A stretch of DNA of 64,000 nucleotides from Chryseobacterium sp. Marseille-Q5410 (GTDB lineage Bacteria; Bacteroidota; Bacteroidia; Flavobacteriales; Weeksellaceae). How positions within the stretch are numbered: the stretch's first letter is position 1; each line of letters opens with the position of its first letter. Below the pieces are notes generated by a model that was given only the letters and a program-made list of their open reading frames with translations, did not search any database and was not told the origin of the DNA. The position numbers and the translations under genes were made by a program. Positions 45,005 to 53,976 of this stretch are shown piece after piece. The stretch is taken from NCBI GenBank assembly GCA_946892665.1, contig CAMPOT010000001.1:1922001-1986000 (forward strand), given 5' to 3'.

Positions 45005-45020
45005 TTTTACCGGATTTATT
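44987..45020. terminator. bidirectional terminator at the ClC/GltS-like convergence
   Basis: AAATCCG (44990-44996) pairs with CGGATTT (45011-45017); it overlaps the last codons of the ClC gene. A-tract and T-rich flanks on both sides. Confidence 0.6.
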
Positions 45021-45033
45021 TAATTAGTTTGAA

Positions 45034-46554
45034 TTAATAAGTCGTTGACTTCTGTTTTACATTTCCTAAAATATCCGGGAAATACACATCCGAAAGATGC
45101 TCAAATTCATCGCCTCGCATAAACATGGAAGCATCAACTTGGTCATAAGAATCTTTTCCGGCTGCGGCAATAAGTTCGTTGCAAGTGTGCAAAGTATTCT
45201 TGTGGAAGTGATAAACTCTCTCACTTTTATCAGTTACATCTAGTCCTTTGATGAGCATTTTATCTTGTGTAGCAACTCCGGTCGGACAATTATTAGTATT
45301 ACATCTTAATGCCTGAATACAACCCAACGCAAACATAAATCCTCTCGCGTTATTGCACATATCCGCACCCATCGCAACGGCACGAAGAATATCTAAACTC
45401 GTCAACACTTTTCCACTCGCGATCACGCGAAGTTTGTTTCGAAGATTAAAGTTGTTCAAAGTTCTATTTACAAAAATTAAAGCTGGTTCCAAAGGCATCC
45501 CTACTCCATCTGAAAATTCTGGCGGAGCAGCTCCAGTTCCTCCTTCTGCTCCATCGATGGTGATGAAATCTGGGTAAATTTTAAGAACATTCATTTGAAC
45601 GCAAATATCTTCAAATTCTTTGGTATCACCGATACAAAGCTTGAATCCTACAGGTTTTCCGCCTGATAATTCTCTTAATTCCTGAACGAATTTCAGCAGT
45701 CCTGCAGCATCTGAAAATGCGGAATGCGACGGTGGAGAAATAATCGTCATTCCTGGTAGAACGTGTCGAATTGCAGCAATCTCGGGAGTGTTTTTAGATC
45801 CTGGTAGTACTCCGCCATGACCTGGTTTTGCTCCTTGGGAAATTTTAATTTCAATCATTTTCACATTAGGAATAGTGGCATTTTTCTTGAAAATTTCCGG
45901 TGAAAATCTTCCTTGTTCGTCTCGACAACCGAAATATCCGGTTCCGATCTGCCAGCAAAGATCGCCCCCTTCCAAGTGGTATGGTGAAATTCCTCCTTCA
46001 CCGGTATTATGATAAAAATTTCCTTTTTTTGCGCCACGATTTAATGAAATTTGCGCGCGATCACTTAACGATCCGAAACTCATCGCAGAAATATTGAATA
46101 ATGAAGCGTGATATTTTTGGGTACATTGTTCGCCTCCAACCCAAACTCTCGGCAATTCTTCTTTGGGAGATTTAGCATAGATAGAATGTTTAATTCCCTC
46201 ATATTTCCGTTGGTTTACTTCCAACTGGGTTCCAAATGGAACGGTATCGCTAATGTTTTTTGCTCGGCGATAAACCGCGGAACGCTGATTTCTTGGGAAA
46301 GGTTTTCCATCGGTTTCTCTTTCGATGAAATACTGTTGCATCTCCGGGGAAATTCCTTCAAAAAAATACCGAAAATACCCTATTACAGGGAAATTTCTAA
46401 GAATTGCATGCTTTGTTTGAAAACAATTATAAATTCCTACTGCGTAAATGCAGGTCAGTAAAATCGGAATCCAATAATGCGCTTTGATGAGCAATGCCGT
46501 CGCCCACACCAATACAAGAATTACGATTCCCCAATTAATGAATTTGTCTCTCAT
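45034..46554 (-). CDS. FMN-binding glutamate-synthase-like protein
   Basis: 506 residues. Two N-terminal membrane segments (about 5-45) precede a GltB central/FMN-binding domain. Motifs are SAMSFGSLSDRAQISLNRGAK, GGISPYHLEGGDLCWQIGTG, KISQGAKPGHGGVLPG and TIDGAEGGTGAAPPEFSDG, and the 3Fe-4S cysteine motif CIQALRCNTNNCPTGVATQD. It lacks the amidotransferase and GXGXG domains of true GOGAT large subunits. Related archaeal-type stand-alone proteins are thought to oxidise or amidate glutamate, but the reaction is not established. The membrane anchor is notable. Single gene. Confidence 0.88.
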   Translation of the reverse strand: MRDKFINWGIVILVLVWATALLIKAHYWIPILLTCIYAVGIYNCFQTKHAILRNFPVIGYFRYFFEGISPEMQQYFIERETDGKPFPRNQRSAVYRRAKNISDTVPFGTQLEVNQRKYEGIKHSIYAKSPKEELPRVWVGGEQCTQKYHASLFNISAMSFGSLSDRAQISLNRGAKKGNFYHNTGEGGISPYHLEGGDLCWQIGTGYFGCRDEQGRFSPEIFKKNATIPNVKMIEIKISQGAKPGHGGVLPGSKNTPEIAAIRHVLPGMTIISPPSHSAFSDAAGLLKFVQELRELSGGKPVGFKLCIGDTKEFEDICVQMNVLKIYPDFITIDGAEGGTGAAPPEFSDGVGMPLEPALIFVNRTLNNFNLRNKLRVIASGKVLTSLDILRAVAMGADMCNNARGFMFALGCIQALRCNTNNCPTGVATQDKMLIKGLDVTDKSERVYHFHKNTLHTCNELIAAAGKDSYDQVDASMFMRGDEFEHLSDVYFPDILGNVKQKSTTY

Positions 46555-46798
46555 TACATTAAATAAATTAAAGATTGACCCCCAAATTTAGTAATAATAA
46601 ACCAAGTAAAAAAGCCGTTTCCAATAATTTGAACACGTCTGATTTTAAATGAATTACCTTGCTCTATTTAGAATTCATTAGTACACAATGTTTTTTTTAA
46701 CAGCTTAGAAAGCTATGCAGTATATTAGCTTTTCAAAATAGATAATTATTTGGATTAATATTTGTCAAATATCAGGTCACATATAATAAATTTGCAAC
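46555..46798. other. intergenic region before the DUF4197 gene
   Basis: 244 bp of AT-rich sequence. It contains the promoter of the DUF4197 gene: TTG at about 46762-46764, spacer of 22 nt, TAAATTTG at 46787-46794, which lies only four bases before the ATG. No other ORF or RNA gene is seen. Confidence 0.5.
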
Positions 46799-47473
46799 AT
46801 GAAAAGAAATACAATATTAGTAGCGACCATGGCCGTAGCTACTTTGGGAACTACCACACAGTCTTGTGTAGCATTGGCTACATCTAATGTGGGACTTGCT
46901 GTTCTAAAGCAAATACTTCTTGGCGGAATTACAAAAGGGCTGAACATTTTCAGTGACAAAGACAGCTTTCTCGCCAATCAATTAATTGAAGCAGCGATGC
47001 CACAAAACCTTAAGGATTTGAACAGTACGTTGCAGAAATTAGGTTTAAACAGTTTGGTTCAGAAAGAAAAAGAATACATCGCTCAGGCCGCGGCTTTTAC
47101 CGTAGATGTTTCTCGACCAATTCTTACCAATGCTGTAAATAATCTCACTGCAGAAGATGCTGCGCGTATTGTACAAGGTGGTAGCGGAACTGCAACCCAA
47201 ATCCTAAAAGAAAGAACTTCCGAACAATTGATAGCGGCAATTGCCCCAAAAGTTGAACAGGAATTTAACAAATATGGTATCGTAAAAACCATCAATACAG
47301 CTTTGTCTGGAAGTAATCTCTTGGGAAGTTTATTGGGAGGAAACAAAAGCAATGTAAATGCAGGCGGATTGACTATGTTGGCTTCTGAACAGATTGTCAA
47401 TGGATTATTCAACATTATAGAAGACCACGAAAAGCAGAACTCGGCAGCACTTCTCGGATCGCTTGGAAAATAA
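46799..47473 (+). CDS. DUF4197 protein, probably exported
   Basis: 224 residues. A hydrophobic N-terminus (KRNTILVATMAVATLGTTTQSC) suggests a signal peptide or lipobox at Cys23, though TQSC is not an ideal lipobox. The body is helical, with MPQNLKDLNSTLQKLGLNSL, then AEDAARIVQGGSGTATQILK and EQLIAAIAPKV, and LASEQIVNGLFNIIEDHEKQ at the end. This is the DUF4197 pattern. Function unknown. The -7 box lies four bases upstream, so translation is probably leaderless. The DUF493 gene follows after 39 bp. Confidence 0.85.
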   Translation: MKRNTILVATMAVATLGTTTQSCVALATSNVGLAVLKQILLGGITKGLNIFSDKDSFLANQLIEAAMPQNLKDLNSTLQKLGLNSLVQKEKEYIAQAAAFTVDVSRPILTNAVNNLTAEDAARIVQGGSGTATQILKERTSEQLIAAIAPKVEQEFNKYGIVKTINTALSGSNLLGSLLGGNKSNVNAGGLTMLASEQIVNGLFNIIEDHEKQNSAALLGSLGK

Positions 47474-47512
47474 TTTAAATTTTATTATATTTATATAAAT
47501 TAATTAGCAAGA

Positions 47513-47818
47513 ATGGACATATTACAAGGAAACCAGCACGCAAATCCTGAAGATTTTTATATTTCACTGAAAGAAAAACTCGAAGCAACCCACGATTTTC
47601 CGGGAGATTACCTCTTCAAATTCATTGTAACCAATGACGAATCGAAACATACCGAAATCTACAGAGTTTTCGATGACGTGAAGTTCACCCTCGCCACGAA
47701 GGACAGCAAGAACGGGAAATACACCTCTCTCAGCATCAATGCCTTTGTTCTCGATGCCGACCAAGTCATCAAAATCTACAAGGAAGTAGGAAAAATCTCT
47801 GGCGTTATGATGCTTTAA
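47513..47818 (+). CDS. DUF493 (YbeD-like) protein
   Basis: 101 residues. The YbeD fold is recognisable from EDFYISLKEKLEATHDFPGDYLFKFIV and KYTSLSINAFVLDADQVIKIYKEV. YbeD is an ACT-like regulatory fold of unclear function, often near lipB in other bacteria; here lipB is 26 kb away. The TIGR01777 gene follows after 20 bp and may be in the same transcript. Confidence 0.85.
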   Translation: MDILQGNQHANPEDFYISLKEKLEATHDFPGDYLFKFIVTNDESKHTEIYRVFDDVKFTLATKDSKNGKYTSLSINAFVLDADQVIKIYKEVGKISGVMML

Positions 47819-47838
47819 AAAAAAACTTAATCGGAAAA

Positions 47839-48722
47839 ATGAATGTCTTAATCACTGGCGCAAGCGGATTTATAGGACAATCTTTAGTAAAAAAACTCAG
47901 AGAAGGGAATCACCATGTTCGGATTCTGACAAGACATAATCCCACTCAAGAAAACGAATTTCAATGGAATCCAAAAGAACATTTCATTGATGAAAAAGCA
48001 TTAGAAAATCTCGATGCGATTATCCATCTCGCCGGCGCGAACATAAGCAAAAGATGGTCGAAAAAGTATAAAAAAGAACTTTTTGAAAGTCGCATCAACA
48101 CAGCCGATTTACTTAAAAAATAATGCCAGAAAAAGAAAAAGCATTTGTTTCTGCTTCTGGGGTTAATTGCTACGGAACTTTCACTTCTGATAAAATTCTT
48201 CACGAGGAATCGGGAATTATTAAAAATGATTTTCTGGCGAATTTATGCGCAGAATGGGAAAAAGCTGCCGATCAATTCTCGGATATTTCCGATAGAGTCG
48301 TTTGTCTGCGAACCGCTGTAGTACTGGGGAAAAATGGCGGAACATTTCCTTTTTTAAGAAAATTGACCGATCTTAATTTGGGCGCCGCAGTCGGTTCCGG
48401 AAAACAGTGGATGAATTGGATTCATCTGGAGGATTTGGTGAACTTGTATGTCTTCGCCCTTGAAAAACCAACTGTAAATGGCAAATACAATGCGGTTGCA
48501 GACGATATTCCAACAAACGAAAAATTCATGAAAACTTTGGCAAGAACGTTATGCAAATTTTTCATTTCCGTACACGTTCCGGCCTTTTTGATCACATTGA
48601 TGTTTGGCGAAATGAGCATCATCCTCCTCCACGGCAGCCGCGTTTCCAACAAAAAAATCAAATCCACTGGATTTGATTTTCAATATGATAATCTTCAAAA
48701 AACGTTTAAGACTTTAATTTAG
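47839..48722 (+). pseudogene. TIGR01777-type NAD-dependent epimerase split by a frameshift
   Basis: Two frames cover one protein. The first (47839-48123, 94 residues) has LITGASGFIGQSLVKKLR and IIHLAGANISKRWSKKYKKE, up to INTADLLKK. The second (48123-48722) begins at MPEKEKAFVSASGVNCYG and continues through the family's RTAVVLGKNGG, IHLEDLVNLYVFALE and the C-terminal DUF1731-like end. Adding one A to the A6 run at 48115-48120 joins them as LLKKIMPEKEKAFVSASG. The first stop and second ATG overlap as TAATG (48121-48125), so two-chain synthesis by coupling is conceivable. Likely a mutation or a homopolymer sequencing error. Family role is unknown; it is an SDR39U1-like dehydrogenase/epimerase. 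Confidence 0.85.
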
Positions 48723-49066
48723 TTTTCAATAAAAAAATTCACGTTTTCAATCGGCCTTGCGATCATCGCAACATTTCCTTTGATTAAAATTGGGCGCTGG
48801 ATTAACGATGGATTTTCCACCAAAACCTTTATCCATTCATCATCTGATAACTCCTGATTTGCAAATTTTTCCTTATAAAACGCTTCATTCTTGCGAATAA
48901 GTCCTTGTACATCGGTATTCAGCTTTTTCAGCACTGTTTTTAATTCGACTTCCGTCAAGGGATTTTCTATGATATCGATGATTTCGAACGGGACATTATT
49001 TTCATCCAAATGCTCCAAGATGGCTCTCGATTTGGAACAATTATTATTATGAAGAACTTTAATCAT
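48719..49066 (-). CDS. ArsC/Spx-like glutaredoxin-fold protein
   Basis: 115 residues. Cys10 in NNNCSKSRAILEHL is the catalytic Cys of the ArsC family. ENPLTEVELKTVLKKLN, FYKEKFANQELSDDEWIKVLVEN, QRPILIKGNVAMIARP are typical of the Cx3R/ArsC fold, including the arsenate-binding Arg region at the end. No arsenic-resistance genes (arsB, acr3, arsR) are near, so a general redox role such as YffB-type is as likely as arsenate reduction. It overlaps the end of the split TIGR01777 gene by 4 bp on the opposite strand. Confidence 0.85.
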   Translation of the reverse strand: MIKVLHNNNCSKSRAILEHLDENNVPFEIIDIIENPLTEVELKTVLKKLNTDVQGLIRKNEAFYKEKFANQELSDDEWIKVLVENPSLIQRPILIKGNVAMIARPIENVNFFIEN

Positions 49067-49140
49067 AATTTTATAGTCTTTTGAGGTTAAATTTATTCTG
49101 CAAAAACGTTCTTCAATAAAAGTTAACCTTAAATTTTCAA

Positions 49141-49755
49141 CTAAAACAAACCATGTAGTTCTGTTTCAATTCTTTCGAGAATATAGCCGAAATCTTCGGG
49201 CCTTTCTACGAAATCTAGGTCGTCAACTTCTATAATCAATAGTTTTCCTTCTTTGTAGTCCGAGATCCATTTCTCGTATTTTTGGTTGAGTTTAGAAAGA
49301 TATTCTATGGAAATTGTAGCCTCGTAATCGCGCCCACGCTTATAAATTTTCTTTACCAAATTAGGTACATCGGACTTCAGGTAAATGAGCAAATCTGGTG
49401 CCGAAACAAAACTTTTCATCAACTCAAAAACCGCAGAATAATTTTTGAAATCGCGTTCTGTTAGAAGATTCATATCGTTAAGGTTCTCTGCAAAAATGTG
49501 TGCGTCTTCATAAATCGTACGATCCTGAATAATGTTTTTTCCACTTTCGCGAATTTCTTTCACTTGTCGGAAACGGCTTCCAAGAAAATAAATCTGCAAC
49601 GCAAAGCTCCATTTGCTCATATCCGCATAGAAATCTTCCAAATAAGGATTATGATCTACATCTTCAAACTGAGCGTCCCATCCGTAATGTTTTGCCAACA
49701 TCGTAGTTAAAGTTGTTTTTCCCGCGCCAATATTTCCTGTAACCGCAATATGCAT
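49141..49755 (-). CDS. deoxynucleoside kinase
   Basis: 204 residues. P-loop GNIGAGKTTLTTML (7-20) opens the protein; the DRTIYEDAHIFAENL segment is the ERS-like substrate motif, and the lid region KRGRDYEATISIEYL carries arginines for phosphate transfer. It phosphorylates deoxynucleosides (deoxyadenosine/deoxyguanosine type in Gram-positive relatives; the base specificity here cannot be told) for salvage. Length is standard. Single gene between the ArsC-like gene and a secreted-protein gene. Confidence 0.92.
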   Translation of the reverse strand: MHIAVTGNIGAGKTTLTTMLAKHYGWDAQFEDVDHNPYLEDFYADMSKWSFALQIYFLGSRFRQVKEIRESGKNIIQDRTIYEDAHIFAENLNDMNLLTERDFKNYSAVFELMKSFVSAPDLLIYLKSDVPNLVKKIYKRGRDYEATISIEYLSKLNQKYEKWISDYKEGKLLIIEVDDLDFVERPEDFGYILERIETELHGLF

Positions 49756-49815
49756 TCTAAATATTTGTTTTAAAAGTTGTGTGAATAATGCCCCTCTGAA
49801 AGCTAAAAACCGCGA

Positions 49816-50613
49816 TTATTTTTCGATGAAATCTGCTTTTTTTCCAGGCATCTTTTGGATGGGGTAAAGATAAAGTTTGTTGTGTTTGATAACAAAATAA
49901 GAAGCTGTGTTTTTATCCACAATTTGTGCATTTTCGTCCTGGAAAATGGGATTCAATTCCTCATTTTCGAGCAATAGAATTTCTTTTTGGGCGATGATAA
50001 AGATATTCTGGTTCTCGCGAACGATTCTTCTCCCAAAAGTGATCGGAATTAATTTCTGTTTTTTTGAATTAAAATCATACACGGTGAAGGTTTTTGATGA
50101 TAAAACGTACACTTTTTGTTGATCAACCAAAAAATCCACGACATATTCAAAATCGATATCAAAAGGATAGGCACTGATAATTTTGTCGTCCCTAAAATTG
50201 TATTGAAGCAATCGTTTTGAACTTTCATCGAGGAGCCAAATCTGTTGCAAATCTTCAGCAAAAACCATAGCAATCTGCCCGAATTTTTCCCGGAAATTGA
50301 TCTTCTGAATCTCATTCAAATTCTGGTCAAATAATTTCAACTCCTGCGCATTCTTCGAAAAAGATGGAATATTCAACGGATTCTGCACCGATTGAATTTT
50401 GAAAGGCAAAGTGAGCAACAATTTCCCCTTCTGTTTTCCGAGCGAATCGTATTTGGTAAAGCTAAAATCTTTGTTTTTATAAAGATAAATATTCCCGTAA
50501 TCATCGGCTAACAGGTTTTTTGTATCCTTTAATTTTAAAGAATCAAAAGGGAGTTGTCGCTGCGCAGAGATCGCGATGAAGGAACACAGGAAAAAGATAA
50601 TGAAAATTCTCAA
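49816..50613 (-). CDS. secreted protein of unknown function
   Basis: 265 residues from a TTG at 50613, giving a signal peptide RIFIIFFLCSFIAISAQ. A longer form (ATG at 50661, 281 residues) would start inside the previous gene's terminator hairpin and upstream of the TATATTTG box at 50628-50635, so I reject it. The mature part has repeated short blocks such as NLLADDYGNIYLYKNKDFSF, QLWLLDESSKRLLQ-like and KVYVLSSKTFTVYDF strands, suggesting a beta-propeller without clear catalytic residues. It runs in the same direction as the cyclotransferase gene upstream. Function unknown. Confidence 0.65.
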   Translation of the reverse strand: MRIFIIFFLCSFIAISAQRQLPFDSLKLKDTKNLLADDYGNIYLYKNKDFSFTKYDSLGKQKGKLLLTLPFKIQSVQNPLNIPSFSKNAQELKLFDQNLNEIQKINFREKFGQIAMVFAEDLQQIWLLDESSKRLLQYNFRDDKIISAYPFDIDFEYVVDFLVDQQKVYVLSSKTFTVYDFNSKKQKLIPITFGRRIVRENQNIFIIAQKEILLLENEELNPIFQDENAQIVDKNTASYFVIKHNKLYLYPIQKMPGKKADFIEK

Positions 50614-50627
50614 AACAATGATTTCAT

Positions 50628-50664
50628 CAAATATAAAAAAATGACGTCTAAAGAACGTCATTTT
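50628..50664 (-). promoter_or_regulatory. terminator hairpin directly followed by a -7 box
   Basis: Minus strand: AAAATGACGT (50664-50655) pairs with ACGTCATTTT (50647-50638), a 10-bp stem with T-tract, ending the cyclotransferase gene. TATATTTG (50635-50628) begins in the same T-tract and would start the next transcript. Terminator and promoter therefore share bases. Confidence 0.6.
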
Positions 50665-50685
50665 AATAATAATTAGTTAAAGTTA

Positions 50686-51708
50686 TTATTGGATGCTTAC
50701 TTCGTAAATTTTGTCCCAATATTTGCCGGTTACCAACATATTTTCACCTTTGAATGCAATTCCGTTCAGCACGTCATCCTCATTGGTGGTATGTTTCTGC
50801 GCAATCTCAGTGAAATCAAATTTCCCTACTACTTCCCCATTTGCAGGATTTATTTTCAGAATAATGGGTTTTTGCCAAACATTGGCATAGATAAATCCTT
50901 TGTGGTACTCTAGCTCATTGATTTTTTCGTAAGCTTCGGTATTTCCGGCTACAGAAATATAACGGACAATTTTCGAAGGATTATTAGGCTCCAGGAAATA
51001 AATATTTTTAGTCCCGTCGGAAAGAATCAGATTTTCACCATCAAAAGTCAATCCCCAACCTTCGCCAATTAAGTTCGGGTATGCAAATTCACTAATCAAA
51101 CTCAGATTACTTTTGTTGTAAATAAAGCCTTTCTTATTTTGCCAAGTAAGCTGATATACTTTGTCCCCAACGATGGTACAGCCTTCCGAAAAGACATCGG
51201 CAGATTGCGGCGTAGAAACAATCGGTGTAGTGCTTCCAAGGTTGTATTTTAAAATTCTAGATTGTCCGTTTTGTCCGTCAGATTCGTAAACAGTGTTCCC
51301 TTCCAACTGAAATCCCTGAACGAAATTTTTCGGATCATGTGGATATTCTTTTACAACGGTATAGCTTAATTTCGCCTCAGGATTTTTAGCAAAAACATTG
51401 ATGGTAGCGTCTTGCGAGAGGATTTCGCCGTTTTTCTTTTTGATTTTAAAAGTAACCGCATTATAACCTAAAGTAAAAAATTTGGGATCAACCACAAGGC
51501 TTGAAGTTTCTTTGTCACCAAAACTGATGGAGATGCTTTCCGCATCATCTGTAACCTCTTTTGGAAGTTCTAATGTATCACCAAAATGATATCCTTTGGT
51601 TTCCATTGAGAGGTTATATTCATTTAAAGTATTGAGGATTTCCTTGTCTTTGTTGCAGGAAACGAGTGCAGTAAAAGCCAGAACAGCAATAAGGTTTCTA
51701 ATTTTCAT
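50686..51708 (-). CDS. glutaminyl-peptide cyclotransferase (glutamine cyclotransferase-like) lipoprotein
   Basis: 340 residues from the ATG at 51708 (MKIRNLIAVLAFTALVSC); 18 upstream codons are rejected because the lipoprotein signal begins here. Lipobox ALVSC places the protein on an envelope membrane. The C-terminal about 240 residues are a five-bladed beta-propeller like plant-type glutaminyl cyclases: EYPHDPKNFVQGFQLEG, TWQNKKGFIYNK, LIGEGWGLTFDGENLILSDG and NGIAFKGENMLVTGKYW. Such enzymes convert N-terminal Gln to pyroglutamate. The first 100 residues look like an Ig-type domain. It is followed by a 10-bp-stem terminator. Confidence 0.85.
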   Translation of the reverse strand: MKIRNLIAVLAFTALVSCNKDKEILNTLNEYNLSMETKGYHFGDTLELPKEVTDDAESISISFGDKETSSLVVDPKFFTLGYNAVTFKIKKKNGEILSQDATINVFAKNPEAKLSYTVVKEYPHDPKNFVQGFQLEGNTVYESDGQNGQSRILKYNLGSTTPIVSTPQSADVFSEGCTIVGDKVYQLTWQNKKGFIYNKSNLSLISEFAYPNLIGEGWGLTFDGENLILSDGTKNIYFLEPNNPSKIVRYISVAGNTEAYEKINELEYHKGFIYANVWQKPIILKINPANGEVVGKFDFTEIAQKHTTNEDDVLNGIAFKGENMLVTGKYWDKIYEVSIQ

Positions 51709-51825
51709 TAAAAATATTTTTTTTTCAAAAGTACTGATTTTTTTGAACACAAATCGAGCCAAATGGGATTAGCAATTAGCTAGCAAGTAATATTTATCTT
51801 TGTTATCGTATTACCTATCCTGTTT

Positions 51826-53457
51826 ATGAGAAAAATTACCCTGGTTGCTTCCCTTTTGTATTTCGGGACTGCAACATCACAAAACCTTTTTCCTAAAGGT
51901 GAAATCATTAAAAATGAAGATTCATTGAAAGGTTCGAACACTCCTTACCGCGATTTTTGGGATGTGAAAAAATATGAACTTATCGTGGAACCCAATTTCG
52001 AGAACAAGACGGTTTCGGGAAGCAACACTATTCATTTCGAGATTGCCAAAGATGTAAAAAATCCGACATTCCAAATCGATTTGCAACATCCGATGGAATA
52101 TCAATTCATTGGATTAAACAAATGCTTTACTCTGAAAAGAAAAGGCGATTTTATCTTTATTGAAACCAAGAAATCCTTTAAAAAAGGAGAAAAATATACG
52201 TTCAACATACAGTTTTCCGGAAATCCGAAAGTAGCAAAAAGAGCACCGTGGGACGGTGGTTGGGTTTTCAGCAAAGACCAAAATGGCAATCCTTTCATGA
52301 GTGTTGCACAAGAAGGGGACGGAGTGTCGCTGTGGTTGCCTACGAAAGACCTTTGGAGCGACGAACCCGACCAAGGAATTGTGATGAAAATCATCACTCC
52401 GAAAGATTTGGTGGGTGTTGGGAACGGAAGACTGATTAAACAAACCCAAGAAAAAGACAAAAACACCTTCACTTGGGAAGTAAAAAATACCATTAATCCG
52501 TATTCAATTGTTCCGAATGTAGGAAAATATGTGAACTTTAAAGACAGTTTCGAAGGCGAAAAAGGAAAACTGGATTTAGATTACTGGGTGCTCGATTACC
52601 AGTTAGAAAAAGCAAAAAAGCAATTTCAGCAGGTAAAACCGATGATGCAGGCTTTCGAATACTGGTTTGGTGCTTATCCGTTCTACGAAGACTCCTATAA
52701 ATTAGTGGAAAGTCCGTATTTGGGAATGGAACATCAGAGCAACGTAGCGTACGGAAACCACTACGAAAATGGGTATTTGGGAAGAGATTTATCGGGAACG
52801 GGTGTAGGGTTAAACTGGGATTTCATCATCATTCACGAAAGCGGACACGAATGGTTTGCCAATAACATCACTGCGAAAGACCAGGCAGATATGTGGATTC
52901 ATGAGAGTTTCACTGCATATTCCGAAACATTGTTTACGGAAAAATATATGGATAAAAATGCGGCAGAAATCTACGTAAGGGGAACTAGACAGGCGGTAGA
53001 AAACGATATTCCGATTATTGGGAAATACGGCATTCGAAACGAAGGAAGCGGCGACATGTATTACAAAGGCGCCAACATGCTCCACACCATTCGCCGAGTG
53101 ATTAATGATGATGAGAAATTCCGACAGCTATTGCGTGGTTTGAATAAAGATTTTTATCACCAAACCGTTAATACCCAACAGATTGAAAATTATATTTCAT
53201 CAAAATCCGGGATTGATTTTTCATCGGTTTTCGACCAGTATTTAAGAACTACAAAAATCCCGACTTTGGAATATTCGCAAACCGGAAATCTATTGAAATT
53301 CCGTTATCAGAATACTGTTAAAAATCTCAAACTTCCAATCCGTATTAATGGGAATCAGGAAATTTCGCCGATGGAAGCATGGCAAACGATAACGTTGAAA
53401 ACTGATGCTCCCGTAAAATTTGATGCAAATTATTATATTAATTATTCCTCTTTGTAA
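51826..53457 (+). CDS. M1-family metallopeptidase
   Basis: 543 residues with a signal peptide (about 1-19). The zinc site is IIIHESGHEWFANN with His337, Glu338 and His341, and the third ligand is Glu360 in MWIHESFTAYSE, 19 residues on. GMEHQSNVAYG stands where aminopeptidase N has GAMEN, a variant seen in gluzincins of this type. The N-terminal domain is the M1 beta-sandwich (YELIVEPNFENKTVSGSN). It ends shortly after the catalytic domain, so the C-terminal HEAT domain of large M1 enzymes is absent. A periplasmic or secreted aminopeptidase is expected. The gene is monocistronic. Confidence 0.9.
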   Translation: MRKITLVASLLYFGTATSQNLFPKGEIIKNEDSLKGSNTPYRDFWDVKKYELIVEPNFENKTVSGSNTIHFEIAKDVKNPTFQIDLQHPMEYQFIGLNKCFTLKRKGDFIFIETKKSFKKGEKYTFNIQFSGNPKVAKRAPWDGGWVFSKDQNGNPFMSVAQEGDGVSLWLPTKDLWSDEPDQGIVMKIITPKDLVGVGNGRLIKQTQEKDKNTFTWEVKNTINPYSIVPNVGKYVNFKDSFEGEKGKLDLDYWVLDYQLEKAKKQFQQVKPMMQAFEYWFGAYPFYEDSYKLVESPYLGMEHQSNVAYGNHYENGYLGRDLSGTGVGLNWDFIIIHESGHEWFANNITAKDQADMWIHESFTAYSETLFTEKYMDKNAAEIYVRGTRQAVENDIPIIGKYGIRNEGSGDMYYKGANMLHTIRRVINDDEKFRQLLRGLNKDFYHQTVNTQQIENYISSKSGIDFSSVFDQYLRTTKIPTLEYSQTGNLLKFRYQNTVKNLKLPIRINGNQEISPMEAWQTITLKTDAPVKFDANYYINYSSL

Positions 53458-53497
53458 ATCCAAACCAATATTTTAATCACTCAATAAATCAATTGAT

Positions 53498-53953
53498 ATG
53501 AAAACAGAAGGAAACACAGTAGAAGCAATATTATCGAACGTGCCTCCAGAAAGAGCGGACGCCTTTAATAATCTGCACAAAACTATTCTGAACAATCTAC
53601 CTGAAGGATTTGAAATGGCTATGAGTTATGGTATGCTGGGCTATGTAGTTCCGCATCGAATCTATCCGGCCGGTTATCATTGTAAACCTGCGGAACCGTT
53701 GCCTTTTGCATCTATTGCTTCTCAAAAAAACTCTATTAATTTCTATCACATGGGCATTTATTCTAATCCTGAACTGTTAGATTGGTTTGTAGCGGAATTT
53801 CCCAAACACAGCAAGCAAAAATTAGATATGGGCAAAAGCTGTATCCGATTTAAAAAACCTGAAGAAATTCCGTACGAACTCATTGGCGAATTAATGACCA
53901 AAATGAGTGCACAGGAGTGGATTGATTTGTACGAAAGCAAGTTGAAAAAATAA
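53498..53953 (+). CDS. DUF1801 domain protein
   Basis: 151 residues, soluble. ERADAFNNLHKTILNNLPEGFEMAM, then SYGMLGYVVPHRIYPAGY and KNSINFYHMGIYSNPELLDWF, with MGKSCIRFKKPEEIPYELIGEL, is the DUF1801 (YdhG-like) pattern. The family is a TBP-like fold of unknown function, induced in iron studies in some species. Start ATG 40 bp after the M1 peptidase gene; a shared transcript is possible. It is convergent with the histidine kinase gene. Confidence 0.85.
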   Translation: MKTEGNTVEAILSNVPPERADAFNNLHKTILNNLPEGFEMAMSYGMLGYVVPHRIYPAGYHCKPAEPLPFASIASQKNSINFYHMGIYSNPELLDWFVAEFPKHSKQKLDMGKSCIRFKKPEEIPYELIGELMTKMSAQEWIDLYESKLKK

Positions 53954-53976
53954 TTTAGTGTACGCCGAAAAAAACC

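Noticed and set aside
48719-49066. Arsenic resistance locus
   Set aside because: The ArsC-like protein has no arsR, arsB or acr3 neighbour.
52101-52493. 130-residue minus-strand ORF inside the M1 peptidase gene
   Set aside because: Antisense shadow of a well-supported coding region; no domain or ribosome-binding evidence.
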